This document shows, piece after piece, positions 48,131 through 59,700 of a DNA stretch of 64,000 bases. The stretch is from Xiphophorus maculatus (taxonomy: Eukaryota; Chordata; Actinopteri; Cyprinodontiformes; Poeciliidae): positions 26,332,501 through 26,396,500 of the forward strand of contig NC_036447.1 in assembly GCF_002775205.1 (NCBI RefSeq), written 5' to 3'. Positions within the stretch are counted from its first letter, which is position 1; every line of letters starts with the position of its first letter. Below the pieces are notes generated by a model, which saw only the letters and a list, made by a program, of their open reading frames with translations, ran no database searches and was not told the origin of the DNA. A program made the translations under genes and the position numbers.

Positions 48131-48519
48131 ACTTCTTGTGTGCAAATTGCTATTTATGTGCAAATATATGCTTAAAGTGCAGTGCTAAATAAAGTGCTTG
48201 TTAATAAAGTGCAAAAAGTGCTTTTAAGAGTGCTATACAGTGATTTAAGTAAAAAATAAATGAATAGAATAATGAAGATCTCTTCATTACACGTTCATTT
48301 TTTAAAAATAAACAAGGTGCAGAATTCTAGAACACTGTCAAAGGTTACCATAGCCTGGACAATCCTATGATGTCACAAGACATGTTGTGATGCCACCACA
48401 GAACTTCACTTGAAGTTCAGTGATTAGTTCTTGTGCTTGTCAGAAAGCACAAGGTCCAGTGACGACTGCTTCTACAGAAAACCCTGTTTGGATAATTTTT
48501 GAGACAGTTTTTGAGAAAA

Positions 48520-50331
48520 ATGGAGACTCAGACGAAGGAATTCTTTGAAGAGGAGATTCAATGCCAGGAAGATGGACGGAAAAACAAGCATAGTCAGGAT
48601 GCCTGGATTCAAGGCAAAGATACCCAAAGCGGTGATTCCTGTGAGGAGGAAATTAACAGGCTAAAGACGCTCTTGAATTCAGAAAGAGCCAGATTCAACG
48701 AGGAACGCCAAAGAGCAAACAACTTGGCTAAAGAACTGCATGACGCGAAACTCAAACTAAAAAAATGCGAGTTTAGTGAAAACGACGTTGGCGTGTGCCG
48801 TGAAGCAAAACAAGGATCCAATGCCAGTGAGGACATCGTGTTTTCTGAGCTCCTCATGGAAAATAAAGCCCTCCAATATCAGCTACAATCTTCTCAAGAA
48901 AAAGAGGCACTTTTACAGCGAGAAATGCAGGAAAGTACGGCCTTATATCAGGAAGTCCTTGCTAAGCTAGAAACTGACATTTTTAATCTGTCAGAACAGG
49001 TGGCAACTTTACAGGAAGAGCTGGACGTAGAAAGAACAGCTAACTCTCGAACAAATATGAGCAAGAGGTTTTTTAAGATGATAAAAGATGGAACCACAGG
49101 ACAGAGTACAGAACTGAAGACATGTCTCCAGAGCAAGCTGGACCAAGTCAAAGAGGAAAACCGGGAAATGACAAAGAAATTTGAAATGGATGTCTTAACT
49201 CATAAGAAACAGATATGTTCACTGGAGAGGGAGTTGCAAGACGACAGAGAATCTCATGCACAGATAGTGAAAATGAACCAAATGCTTTACTCAGAGCTGC
49301 AAGCTGAGAATGCAATTCTTTGCCAAAAAATCGCTGCAGTGCACGACGATTCCCTAGAGACACAGAGATGCATGCAGGAAGAGCTGGACCAAGCCAAAGA
49401 GGCAAACCGGGAAATGACAAAGAAATTTGAAATGGATGTTTTAACTCATAAGAAACAGATATGTTCACTGGAGAGGGAGCTGAAAGACGACAGAGAATCT
49501 CATGCAGAGATAGTGAAAATCAACCAAATGCTTTACTCAGGGCTGCAAGCTGAGAATGCAATTCTTTGTCAAAAAATCGCTGCAGTGCAAGACGATTCCC
49601 TAGAGACACAGAGATGCATACAGAAAGAGCTGGACAAAGTCAAAGAGGAAAACCGGGAAATGACAAAGAAATTTGAAATGGATGTTTTAACTCATAAGAA
49701 ACGGATATGTTCACTGGAGAGGGAGCTGAAAGACGACAGAGAATCTCATGCTGAGATAGTGAAAATCAACCAAATGCTTTACTCAGAGTTGCAAGCTGAG
49801 AATGCAACTCTTAGTCAAAAAATGGCTTCAGTGCACGACGATTCCCTAGAGACACAGAGATGCATACAGAAAGAGCTGGACCAAGCCAAAGACGCAAGTC
49901 TAGAAATGGTCCAGAAGTTTGAAGTAGAAATTTTAGCCCTTAGAAAAGAAATAGAAACAATGGAGCAGGAGCACAGGGATGAAAGATATCGTCATGCAGA
50001 GGTCGAGATACGTAACGGAAAGAGGGCCAAATTCCTCCACGCGGAGAAGAACATGCTGCAGAAGGAGCTGGATGAAGTTAAACGCGACCTCTTTTTAAAT
50101 GAAGTCAAATACAGGAAAGAGCTGGATGCGTCAACAGCTGAAATTGAACGCCAACTTTCACGCAATTATAAGCTCTCTGAGGAGCTAAAACGGAAGGATC
50201 AGGAGGTAATTGCCGAAGCACAAGCTCCCCTCCCGGTAAAGAAACCTTTACTGAAAAAGCTTCGACATGCTCTGGGTTTGAAAAAACCGGAAAAATGGAA
50301 GAGAAAGCAGCCTGCTGAAGAAAATGAGTAA
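48520..50331 (+). CDS. orphan intronless coiled-coil protein with tandem 82-residue repeats
   Basis: An uninterrupted 604-codon frame from ATG 48520 (METQTKEFFEEE) to TAA; an in-frame TTG upstream is not preferred. The product is 603 residues, strongly charged and heptad-like throughout, with no signal peptide, membrane segment or catalytic motif. Residues 207-288, 289-370 and 371-452 are three near-identical repeats (DNA period exactly 246 bp, starting at 49138, 49384, 49630), and a fourth begins at 49876 then diverges. The unit contains EENREMTKKFEMDVLTHKKQ and ends in ETQRC..ELDQAK. The C-terminus is basic (KKPLLKKLRHALGLKKPEKW). It may be a retrogene or lineage-specific gene; golgin- or trichohyalin-like labels would rest only on coiled-coil composition. 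Function unknown. Confidence 0.72.
   Translation: METQTKEFFEEEIQCQEDGRKNKHSQDAWIQGKDTQSGDSCEEEINRLKTLLNSERARFNEERQRANNLAKELHDAKLKLKKCEFSENDVGVCREAKQGSNASEDIVFSELLMENKALQYQLQSSQEKEALLQREMQESTALYQEVLAKLETDIFNLSEQVATLQEELDVERTANSRTNMSKRFFKMIKDGTTGQSTELKTCLQSKLDQVKEENREMTKKFEMDVLTHKKQICSLERELQDDRESHAQIVKMNQMLYSELQAENAILCQKIAAVHDDSLETQRCMQEELDQAKEANREMTKKFEMDVLTHKKQICSLERELKDDRESHAEIVKINQMLYSGLQAENAILCQKIAAVQDDSLETQRCIQKELDKVKEENREMTKKFEMDVLTHKKRICSLERELKDDRESHAEIVKINQMLYSELQAENATLSQKMASVHDDSLETQRCIQKELDQAKDASLEMVQKFEVEILALRKEIETMEQEHRDERYRHAEVEIRNGKRAKFLHAEKNMLQKELDEVKRDLFLNEVKYRKELDASTAEIERQLSRNYKLSEELKRKDQEVIAEAQAPLPVKKPLLKKLRHALGLKKPEKWKRKQPAEENE
49138..49900 (+). repeat. coding tandem repeat, 246-bp unit, three copies plus a partial fourth
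   Basis: CTGGAC(C/A)AAG(T/C)CAAAGA recurs at 49138, 49384, 49630 and 49876, exactly 246 bp apart each time. By eye the units differ at only a few percent of positions, so the amplification is recent or the units are homogenised. Confidence 0.9.
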
Positions 50332-50599
50332 CCCTTGTTTATGCTAGGGGCCAAGATCATGAAGCTTCTCACCATAATGGATGGATGTATGGATGGATGA
50401 AGATTTGCAATCCACTTGCAAGGACCACCTCATAAAGATTGACGTTTAAAGATTTATTGAAGAAGGGATGAAAGGATGGGGGAATGAGGGGATCAAGGGA
50501 GGTGATGAAGTGAAGACTTAGTGTGGGGGTAACATGTTGACTTTCACAAGCACAGACCACACCGCAAAGATATAAGTTTAAAGATTTATTAAAGAAGGC

Positions 50600-50955
50600 A
50601 TGATGCACAGTGGCGCAGTTGGTAGCACTGTTGCCTTGCAGGAAGAAGGTCCTGGGTTCAATTCCAGGCCTTTTTTCTGCATGGAGTTTGCATGTTCTCC
50701 CTGTGCAGGCGTGGGTTCTCTCCGGGTACTCCGGCTTCCTCCCACAGTCCAAAAACATGAAATGTGTTCAGGTTAATTGGTCTCTCTAAATTCTCCTGAG
50801 GTCTGCGTTTGTGTGTATATGATTGTTTGTCTCTGTGACAGACTGGCGACCTGTCCAGGGTGTACCCTGCCTCTCACCAGTTGACCACTGGAGATGGGCA
50901 CCAGCACAGATTTCAATGGGATAAGGGTGTAAGAAAATGGATGGATGGGACAAAG
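50600..50955 (+). mobile_element. tRNA-like-headed SINE, fullest copy
   Basis: The head GTGGCGCAGTTGGTAGCACT and GGGTTCAATTCCAGG resemble pol III A and B boxes. The body includes GGAGTTTGCATGTTCTCCCT, CTCCGGGTACTCCGGCTTCC, CGACCTGTCCAGGGTGTACC and a GGATGGATGG tail. This layout is widespread in fish. The 3' part resembles tails of RTE-type LINEs (recall). Confidence 0.7.
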
Positions 50956-51094
50956 GGATGAAATTAGATAAATACATAATATGTATTTATCTAATTATAT
51001 TATAATTAGAGGTGTGGTCTGGACGTGGCCCTGCTTCCGAACTTAAGTTAACATATTAACTTAATTTCGCTAGCATGGACCGCGCCACGAAGAT

Positions 51095-51375
51095 ATAAGT
51101 TTGCATGTTCTCTCTGTGCACGCATGGGTTCTCTCCGGGTACTCCGGCTTCCTCCCACTGTCCAAAAGCATGACTGTTAGGTTAATACGTCTTTCTAAAT
51201 TTTCACTAGGTGTGAGTGTATGGTTGTGTGTCCTGTCTGTTTCTGTGTTGCCCTGCGACAGACTGGCGACCTGTCCAGGGTGACCCCGCCTCTCGCCCGA
51301 AACATTCGCTGGAGATAGACACCAGCACCTCCCAACCCCACTAGGGACCAGGGTGTACAGAAAATAGATGGGTAG
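51095..51375 (+). mobile_element. SINE copy, head-truncated
   Basis: Starts at TTTGCATGTTCTCTCTGTGC, passes CTCCGGGTACTCCGGCTTCC and CTGGCGACCTGTCCAGGGTG, and ends in AGAAAATAGATGGGTAGAT. Same family as the copy at 50600-50955. Confidence 0.7.
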
Positions 51376-51520
51376 ATAATAATAATAATAATAATTATTA
51401 TTATTATTATTACTATTATATTATTATTATAATACTTTGATATGATTTAAAATTTTCTGAGAATAATAATAATAATTATTATAATAATTATTATTATTAA
51501 TAATAATAACAATAATAATA
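51376..51520. repeat. (AAT)n/(ATT)n inverted trinucleotide array
   Basis: Runs of AAT switch to ATT and back several times, giving a large potential hairpin. No coding meaning. Confidence 0.9.
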
Positions 51521-52329
51521 ATGTGATTTATTTGTTGTTTATAAAATATTTGGAAATTAAAATAAAATATCTGACACAATGTATTTCCCTTTGAATTTTG
51601 TGGAAAAAAAAATATTTCATCACAGGTACATTTCAATAAATTTAATTTGTTTCAGTATTTAAAAGCTATAAGGGGAAACTGCCATATAGACTCACTAAAC
51701 ATAAATAGAGATATTTCAAGAATTTATCTATGACACTTTAGAGGATTAAGTCTACAGCTAATGGAAACTCAAAGTACATGTTCTCATAAAACTGAGAACA
51801 TGTACAATAAATTTATTTATTTATTTGGACATCAACTACATCTGTCATAGTTTTTGTGTCATGTCACTCCTAAAACAGAGACGGCATAAGCATCTTATCT
51901 AAGCACATAAGCAGAAATAATTGAAATATACCACTGACGATGAGAAATCTATATTGGATGTTTCCCTTTGTAAATTCTTTTATTAAAAAAATTAAAATGT
52001 ACCTTTTCGTAATAATCTGTTGACCCAGCGCTCATGTGAATCTAAGTTTTATGTATTTAATGCTTTTTAATCAGGCTTTTATGAGAAGTGCTTTATTGTG
52101 TCATGGGAGGTAAATGATGCCTGGTTTTCAACTTATTTGCAATTAATGATCTCAAAGTGAGCCACATGTGGAGCCTGGAAATATTTTAGTGAGTAAACAT
52201 TTTTATCCATTTAATTTTTCCTGATAGTCGGACGATTTTACATATTTCTGGAGTGATTTTTGGTTATGCATGGTTGAACAATTGATAGCACAGTTGCCTT
52301 TCAGCAAGAAGGTCCTGAGAAAATAATCA
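51521..52329. other. intergenic DNA
   Basis: AT-rich. A 60-base SINE-head fragment (GATAGCACAGTTGCCTTTCA, AGAAGGTCCTGAG) lies near 52283-52320. Nothing else recognised. Confidence 0.5.
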
Positions 52330-52399
52330 AGGTGACACTCAAGGTAGATTTTAAATCACTGAATAACATTTTAATATGATATAAATATGATATTTTACA

Positions 52400-53833
52400 T
52401 AATACAGCCTCTTTAAAGGAACTCAGTGTTTCTGCTCTTCTGCTGTTTTCTGGACGTTTGTTCCAGATATGTGGTGCATAGATGCTGAAAGCTGCTTCTC
52501 CTCCTTTGGTTCTGGTTCTGGGGATGCAGAGCAGAGCCAGAACCCGAAGACCTGAGGGGGTCTGGAAGGTTGATGCAACAACAGCAGATCTTTAATGTAT
52601 TGTGGTGCTAAGCCGTTCAGTGATTTATAAACTAACAACAGTATTTTAAAGTTTATTCTTTAAAATATTTAAAATAATCCAAGGTCGGAATAGGAACAAA
52701 GGAGGCAAAATGGCTTAAAATTGCCCTCACTACGGCTAAGCGAGTTATATTAAGACACTGGAAAGGTCAAAATATCCCTACCTATACAGAATGGTATGCA
52801 GCACTTTTAGAAACTGCCTCTTACGAACGACTCATACACAAAATAAACGGTCAGATTGAGGAGTATCAGAGTACGTGGGAACCATTCTTAAAACCAGAGA
52901 GATAAGGCTCAAACACTATTGGTCCAGAATAAAAGATGCAGTGTGTTTGAACTTTTTGTTTACTTTATTTTAATTTTATTTTAGTATATTTTCTTTTGCT
53001 TTAGCTCCTTTTGTTGGCTGGGGTGGGGGGAGTATGGGAGGGGTGAGGGTGGGGTGGGGGGTCAGGGGAGAAAATGTTAAAACTCAGATCCTTCTCTGTA
53101 TAACTACTTAATGTTGTATACTTTATAGTACCGATATTGTCAACATCGGTTTCACTGTATGTTTACTTGTTGAAGGATTTAATAAACATTGAAAATTGAA
53201 AAAAAAAAAAAAATTTTAAATAATCCGAGCTACAGGGAGCCAGTGGAGGGACTTTAAAACTGGTGTTATGTGCTCTATCTTCCTGGTTTTAGTGAGAACG
53301 TGAGCAGCAGCGTTCTGGATCAGCTGCAGCTGTTTGATTGATTTGTTGGACAGACCTGTGAAGACGCTGTTGCAATAATCAATACGACTGAAGATGAACG
53401 CATGGATGAGTTTCTCTAGATCTGGCTGAGACATTAGTCCTTTAATCCTGGAAATGTTCTTCAGGTGATAGGAGGCCGACTTTGTAACTGTCTTTATGTG
53501 GCTCTGGAGGTTCAGGTCAGAGTCCATCACTACTCCCAGGTTTCAGGCCTGATCGCTGGTTTTCAGTTGTAATAACTGAAGCTGTGCATTGACTCTAGAT
53601 CTATAACTCTAGATTGTTCCTCTTTAGGTCCAAAAATAATAACTTCAGTTTTGTTTATTTTCAGCTGGAGAAAGTTTTGGCACATCCACACATTTATCTG
53701 TTCTAAGCATTTATTCAGTGATTGGATGGTTCAGAGTCACCTGGTGACATCGTAATGTAGAGCTGTGTATCATCCGTGTAGTAATGGTAGCTGATCTTAT
53801 TTCATGTTATAAGCTGAGCCGGTGGGAGCATGG
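52400..53833 (-). mobile_element. antisense CR1/L2/Rex1-like LINE interrupted by another LINE
   Basis: The minus-strand translation repeats the C-terminal part of the 35560-37623 LINE: MMDSDLNLQSHIKTVTKSAS, MSQPDLEKLIHAFIFSRIDY, LKSLHWLPVA, and after the interruption LVYKSLNGLAPQYIKDLLLL. The 5' boundary is at about 53833 (CCGGTGGGAGCAT). The copy is 5'-truncated and frame-broken, and is split between about 52660 and 53225 by the element below. Confidence 0.85.
52681..53213 (+). mobile_element. nested 5'-truncated L1/Tx1-like LINE
   Basis: A 74-codon open frame (52681-52905) encodes the C-terminal end of an L1/Tx1-type ORF2: KEAKWLKIALTTAKRVILRH, TYTEWYAALLETASYERLIH, then a stop after FLKPER. 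A G-rich 3' UTR and a poly-A tail at 53199-53213 follow. TTAAAATAATCC-like (52668-52680) and TTTAAATAATCC (53214-53225) flank it as a near-identical target-site duplication, showing insertion into the antisense LINE. Confidence 0.8.
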
Positions 53834-54129
53834 CTCAGAATGCATCAACTTTGGGTTTTAAAGCATATTAGGACTCTGGGACACATATTTGTAAGAATTC
53901 AACTATTTACAGCAAGATTTTAATTTGAAGAGATTCTACCACTTTTACTTTGAAAGGCCAACAAAAATCAGGTCTTATTGCCAAGTTTAAATCTAGTAAT
54001 TAATTTTTCAACATGCAAACTCCACAAGAACAGAGAAATTTGTTCTCTCAAATATACCATCATATTCCTGCTGCTTGTTGATGCTTGGCCCTGACCCGTT
54101 TCTTACTTGTTCTGACAACTATTATCTAA

Positions 54130-54312
54130 GGGCTTAAAGGGGCAGTATTATATAGTTTCAAGGCACATAGTGCCATTTTATAGCTCTATCAAGTAACTAT
54201 GTTACCTTTAGTTATAAAATTGCTTTAAATATTAAATGTCTTAAAATAAATTTGACTTTTTAATTTAAGGCCTTGAAATTGGGCCTGTATCTCTTTAAGA
54301 AACTCCTGCATA
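54130..54312 (+). mobile_element. MITE family B, left-end fragment
   Basis: GGCAGTATTATATAGTTTCA, CATTTTATAGCTCTATCAAG, TAACTATGTTACC, then CTTGAAATTGGGCCTGTATC and AAACTCCTGC, as in the left half of 34165-34840. It stops abruptly at 54310. Confidence 0.7.
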
Positions 54313-55440
54313 GATGGCTTTTGGTATTTTTGCCAATTTTATATTTGTTTTATTATTTTTGCCAAACTTAATCTTATCTTCTATTTTTATCTGCCTTTGA
54401 TGTTGTTTGTTGTGAAGCACTTTGGTCAGCTGAGACTGTTGTAAATGTGATAACTCTGAAACTCTGAAATAATTTTGAAAGTCAGACCCAGTGCAATGAA
54501 GAAAACACTTACTGGACGCAAGCTGCCTCTTTGAGGAAGTGAAACCAGAGACTTTTTTATGGGAACTCTCTTTCGCTCTAACAACAAAAAACCTGAAATG
54601 ACTAAGGCTTTTCAAGGCAAGCTAAAGAAGATAAAAAGAAATTTCAATATGCGGATGATACATGCTTTCATTACATAACAGACCACTAATCCGGAAATAT
54701 TTTTATCTGATTTTGAAAATAAAAACTAATGCAACAATAACTGGTTGCAGAAGTTAATTTTGTGTAGTTTTTAAGTTTGCCGTTTTCTTACTGTCATAAA
54801 GGAATATTACTTTTTTGTTTATTTTAGGTAAAGTTATTGAAAATAAGAGTTTCAAATCTTAAGAAAATGTTCATAAACGTGTATTGTTTTAGGAGGGAAA
54901 GTGTGAAGTAATTTTAAATATTAGATTTAAAAAGGAATTCATATATTTTTTTAGCATATTTCATTATTTAAAAGTATCTTTGCAAAATTAACAACCCTGA
55001 ACTATGGGATTTAATCATATTTGGATGTAATTAGATATCTGGAGCTCTTTTAAAGTGCCTTCTCTTTTTATTTTGACTATGTTGGAATGACATGATTTTA
55101 GATACATAATTTACATTCATATTCAATAAATTACAATATATATCCTGATGAGCCTCATTTGTCATTAAAAGTAAATTTTTAAAAATGTACTTGAGGAAGG
55201 CATTAAAGTCTTAATAAAACCCACATTTCTGTTTTTAAAGATGGTTTATTTTTTTTTTTATTGGTCTGGTGTAATCCTAAATGTTGTTTAATTGACTTTT
55301 AGCAAAAAAAATAATCATCATAACTAATAGAAATAAAGATGTTAAAACATAAGTCTTCGTCTAATTAATTTATTTAATATGTGGTCGCGCTGACCATGTT
55401 TCAATTCGTTTTCATCAGTTTTTATGAGTTGTTTGTTTTC
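54313..55440. other. intergenic DNA between the LINEs and pla2g6
   Basis: AT-rich sequence. A LINE-3'-like phrase (GTTGTGAAGCACTTTGGTCA) near 54410 may be another tail fragment. No gene. Confidence 0.45.
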
Positions 55441-55441
55441 T

Positions 55442-55446
<5 letters not shown>

Positions 55447-55474
<28 letters not shown>
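55447..55474. repeat. (TG)n microsatellite
   Basis: An uninterrupted TG run followed by a T run, just beyond the probable 3' end of pla2g6. Confidence 0.9.
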
Positions 55475-55476
<2 letters not shown>

Positions 55477-55544
55477 TAAGAGCTGACAATCTGATGGGAT
55501 CAAAAATTGCAATAAACTGTAACAACAAAAAAGTAGTAATAAAA

Positions 55545-55550
55545 TTTATT
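55545..55550 (-). terminator. possible polyadenylation signal of pla2g6
   Basis: AATAAA on the minus strand, about 1 kb downstream of the stop codon. It is the first canonical hexamer I found in that direction, but a variant hexamer could be used earlier. Confidence 0.3.
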
Positions 55551-56049
55551 ACCATATAAGTAAACACCTCAATATGTGATAGAAAAAAAAAAAAAATCAT
55601 TATTTGCCTTCGTTATGTTTAGCAGTAGCAGCAGGTCCCGTGATCTGTTACATTTAAGTCTCTGCGAAAGTTTCCAGTTCACATTATGGAGACAGAAAAC
55701 ATTTGGAAATAGGCAGTAAGGAGCGTAGGAGTGCGTCTAAATAATGCGACAATATTAATAACTTATAAATGAATACAAATGATGATATGTGAAAAGAAAA
55801 CATTACAGACGTGTAAGGCAAATCAGCTGCTCTAATGAAAATAACCTTCAGCATTTTCAGGTGGATACTTCAGAAAACGCCGACACAGAAACAAAACGTC
55901 TAACTCCAGTGGTTTTGTAGATGCCTTGCATGAATATGAGAGGGTAAATGAAAACGTCGCTTGAGCCGTTTGTCTTCAACAAAGTGAAGAGAGGGAAGCA
56001 GCAGCAGACGTTGACAGTTTCTGTGTCCAATTCTGTTTTTAGCACTTCC

Positions 56050-56215
56050 TCTATGGTAAGTGGTAAAAACACGTACCTCTATGGCAAGTGTAAGTATTTT
56101 TACACTTACCATAGAGTAGTACTTACCATACTGCTCTATGGTAAGTGTAAGTGTTTTTGCACTTATGGTATGTACTCCTCTTACCAAACCTACCAGTATG
56201 GTAAGTTTTTATACT
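56050..56215. repeat. cluster of inverted TATGGTAAGTG repeats
   Basis: CTCTATGG(T/C)AAGTGTAA-type words occur about five times, in both orientations. These include a hairpin with arms at 56078-56094 and 56102-56116, and a following CTCTATGGTAAGTGTAAGT. On the plus strand each word contains a perfect 5' splice-site consensus. It lies in the presumed pla2g6 3' UTR/downstream region. Confidence 0.75.
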
Positions 56216-56567
56216 GGAGAGGTTTTTGTGTAAACTGAATGTATGTTTATATAAAAACTGTGAACCTGGTAAAGAAAGCAGAAAACACGGTCAGTACTAA
56301 GGTCAGTGCTAAGGTCAGTGCTACACGTCTCTCCCCTTCATAAATTCATGCCAAGTTACTTTCAGGCAGATTTCAGTCAGGTTTAAACCTTCCTGTGGTT
56401 CACACTTATTTTAGTCGAAAGTTTCAGTGCTTTGTCCTCAAACAGGCCCTTCAGGAAGCACCAAAAATAATTTGTTCTCTTAGAATAGTGGTTGTTCTTG
56501 TAGATTGTTAAATATTCATAGGTTTATATCTGCGGTCCCTCTCTGTCGTCTCTTTCTCCTGTCAGCC

Positions 56568-56706
56568 TCACAGCAGCGTTTTCGCCAGAGATTGAAGCAC
56601 TTCCCGTTTCTCAAACAGATACATCTGCGTTTCCCACAGCATGTTCACCAGAACCTCGTCGCTCACTTCGTCCAGCATCACCTCCTGAGACAGCTGGGGA
56701 CTCAGT
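56568..56706 (-). CDS. pla2g6: pla2g6 last coding exon
   Basis: Reads [20 protein letters not shown] then [20 protein letters not shown] and ends LAKTLL-stop. This is the C-terminal helical region next to the calmodulin-binding part of the family. The acceptor is TTGTGCAG. Confidence 0.9.
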
Positions 56707-59700
56707 CTGCACAACGAGACATGCATACAAATCAATTAATTACTGCAGTACTTGGCAAACCTGTTTGAATGCATTATACCTTTAAGTATCAGGAGCAATC
56801 AAATTTTTATATACAAAAACTTTTAACTTCGTCTGATTTTAGGGAAAATGCCCGTTAAAAAAACTCAAAAAACGTTCCTTCCTGTCATATGCTCAATTAA
56901 TTCTGGTCACTTTTACAAATCCACACTCATACTGATACTGTAAACCTTAAAGAGGTTTGCACCAGAAATATTTATGACGTTTTTTTCAAGTTAGTCATCT
57001 CCAAAGTCTCTGAGGCCTTTTTTGGACATTTCCTCATCAGACTCATGCCATCTACAATGCACCACTACAGACTACTAGCTCAAATTCTGTATCCTGTTTC
57101 CTAATTTAACAAGTATTTGACAATCATCTTTTAATCTAGTAAAATTTAGTTGAGTACATGAGATGAAAAAAATGATTAATGAGTCTTAGCAAAGACACAA
57201 AGCCATCAGCAGCCCATATCGGATGGCTTAGTGCTTTAACATCAAAGAGTTAAGCCGCTAAGGTTTCGGGCGCCGTATGCTTTCAGAACATGCTGCTGAT
57301 TGTGGAACCAGAGGAATGTGCCACTCCAAGGATTCACCTGAGCAATGCGTAAAACTGGTGGGACCCCCAAAGGGCGGATGCTCTATGTCATCGTCTTTAT
57401 GCAGGCTCAATAAATCCCTTCAAGTGCTTTAAATCCAGACAGTTGTTCACCATTTTCAACATGATTTATTATCTGCTGAACAAAATATTTCATTGTTTCA
57501 TTTAATTACGCCAAATTCGCTAGCGACTAGTTCATAGTCGCTGCAGGTTACCAGCAGCTGCCTCCCCAGAGGATCAGGACTGTATTATTGATGGGATGTT
57601 TTCAACTCCTCACTCGTGTGTCACAACCATTCAGTTGATCGTGGAGCAAGAAAATACGGGACATTTCCCATTTATCTTCTTCATTAGACACGAGTCAAAT
57701 ATTTGGTCATTTGTTGGATTCTGTAGAAGTTCACTGCATCCTCAGAAGGTTAATTAGTCATTTGATTCAGCTGTTGTACGCATGAAAACTTGCAAAAATG
57801 TCCGACCGGGGTTTTGAGAAAGAGATGTGATTTAGCTGATATGTTGGCAAAAAATAGGGAAGTGTATGAAAACTGAAAAATCAGGATATAGCAAAGAAAG
57901 TGGCATGTTGGCGATCAGCTGACCTGTGGTAGATGGTGTCGATCATTTCACACCAGGCTCTGGCCCGGTCCACGGTGCAGCCATCAGAGTCCGTACACTG
58001 CGCATCCAGACAGGTTTTGAATTTAAGACAAAACAGACGATGCAGAATGTTTTGATTATGAATCAGGTGCAAAAAAATAAGATGAGAAATGTCTACAGCT
58101 AGGCATAAGATTAGAGTGGTGCACTCACACAGTCCACCAACATTTTGCCCAGCTCCTTGGCGCCTACGAACGTCTTGGCCAGCTCCAGAGGGTTGGACGG
58201 TCGGAAAACGTCCACGGAGGTCACCACTTCCTGTGGAGGTTTGCCTGGAAAGACACAACATCACTAGTGACTTCACCCAGAAACCGCAAAATCCCTGACT
58301 GTGAAAATAGAACTGAAAGCAAGTTGCATTTCATAGAAATTTATTTGCAGCACATGACGGGACAATTAAATCCCACACAAAGACAGATAACTGCCTTTGT
58401 GTGCTGTTTTAAATTGCTGTTTGCATTTAAAACAGCCTTTGCAGATATGCATGATGGATGCAAATGACTTAAAACTTTCATAAGCTGATCTTTCAGTCAC
58501 ATCATTTGTAGTTTTCTGTTAGACCCACCTGTTCCAAGAGAAACAACTATGCCCAGCTTCTTGATGTTCGCTTCACGACCCTGAGAAAGACAACAAATAA
58601 AACTGATCTGTAGAACAGCTCAGTGCAGCTGTACATATAGGGATGAGTCAACATCACAAAGCATGCAAATCTGCTACCTCAGCTTTTAATGACTTGTTGA
58701 ACTGATGGATTTCCGTCATGGCGTCTAGCGTCGGGTTATTGGCCAACAGCCCTCCGTCCAGGAAGCGGCCCATTGGTCGGAAGTAGGTGGGTGCGGCGCC
58801 GCTGGAGCGAGCGGCTCTCCATACGAGTTGTTCTGACGTAAAGACACAGATTATGTTAAGGTGAAGAAGTTTGACGCTTTTAGGTTTAAAGCAGAAGGTT
58901 TGCTCTGGGAAAATAGATGAGCTCAGAAAGGGCTAAAGTAAGATTCATTTAGGTTTCTGCTATGATTTTGGGGTTTTACCATAACATTCTGCTTCCATGC
59001 TATTTCACACTATATTTTTTTCATGTGTTTTTAATTCACGTCCTAATTAATAGACTGAATTAATCCCAATCTGATGAAGAACGTGAGTGCTCCTTTCAAT
59101 GGGTTTTTGGTCTTTGAGTTACTTCTTCAGAATAAATTTAGGAACTGTTGGGAACTCTGACCTACTATAAAAATAAGGCAAAACAAAACTATTAAATCTC
59201 TTTTATGACTATGCTAATTCTTCATTAGATTTATCTCAAAATACTTAGGGGTGGTATTATACATTTTCCAGGCACATATCACCATTTTATAGAACAACTT
59301 GATAACAGCAGTTTTATGAAGCCACTTCATTTCAAGCAGCTTCAGCTTTCTGCATGTTTAAGAATAGAAACTTCTTTACACACAGATTGTCATGTTACTT
59401 TAATTTACAGATGAAAAACAAAAAAAAGAAGAGATGCCTAATCTGTCTGATGTTAAGATCTAAATGAGCAACATTTCAAGATATTTTAGGCTTTTCGTTG
59501 TGAACAATTTCATGACTCAACTTTCTCCTACATACATGTCTACACACCTTCGTCTGTCACCTTCCTACGCTTTCTGGGCGGCTCATCTGTGTATCCTACT
59601 ATCAACACATCCTCATCCTCCCACCCTGCAACAACAACATGGCTGACACTCAAACAGCACAACTGCATTTCTTCATTCATTTAGAAAAGTGACATGGGGA

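Noticed and set aside
48609..49468. Antisense and off-frame open frames inside the coiled-coil ORF
   Set aside because: They mirror the repeat-bearing plus-strand frame and have no independent signals.
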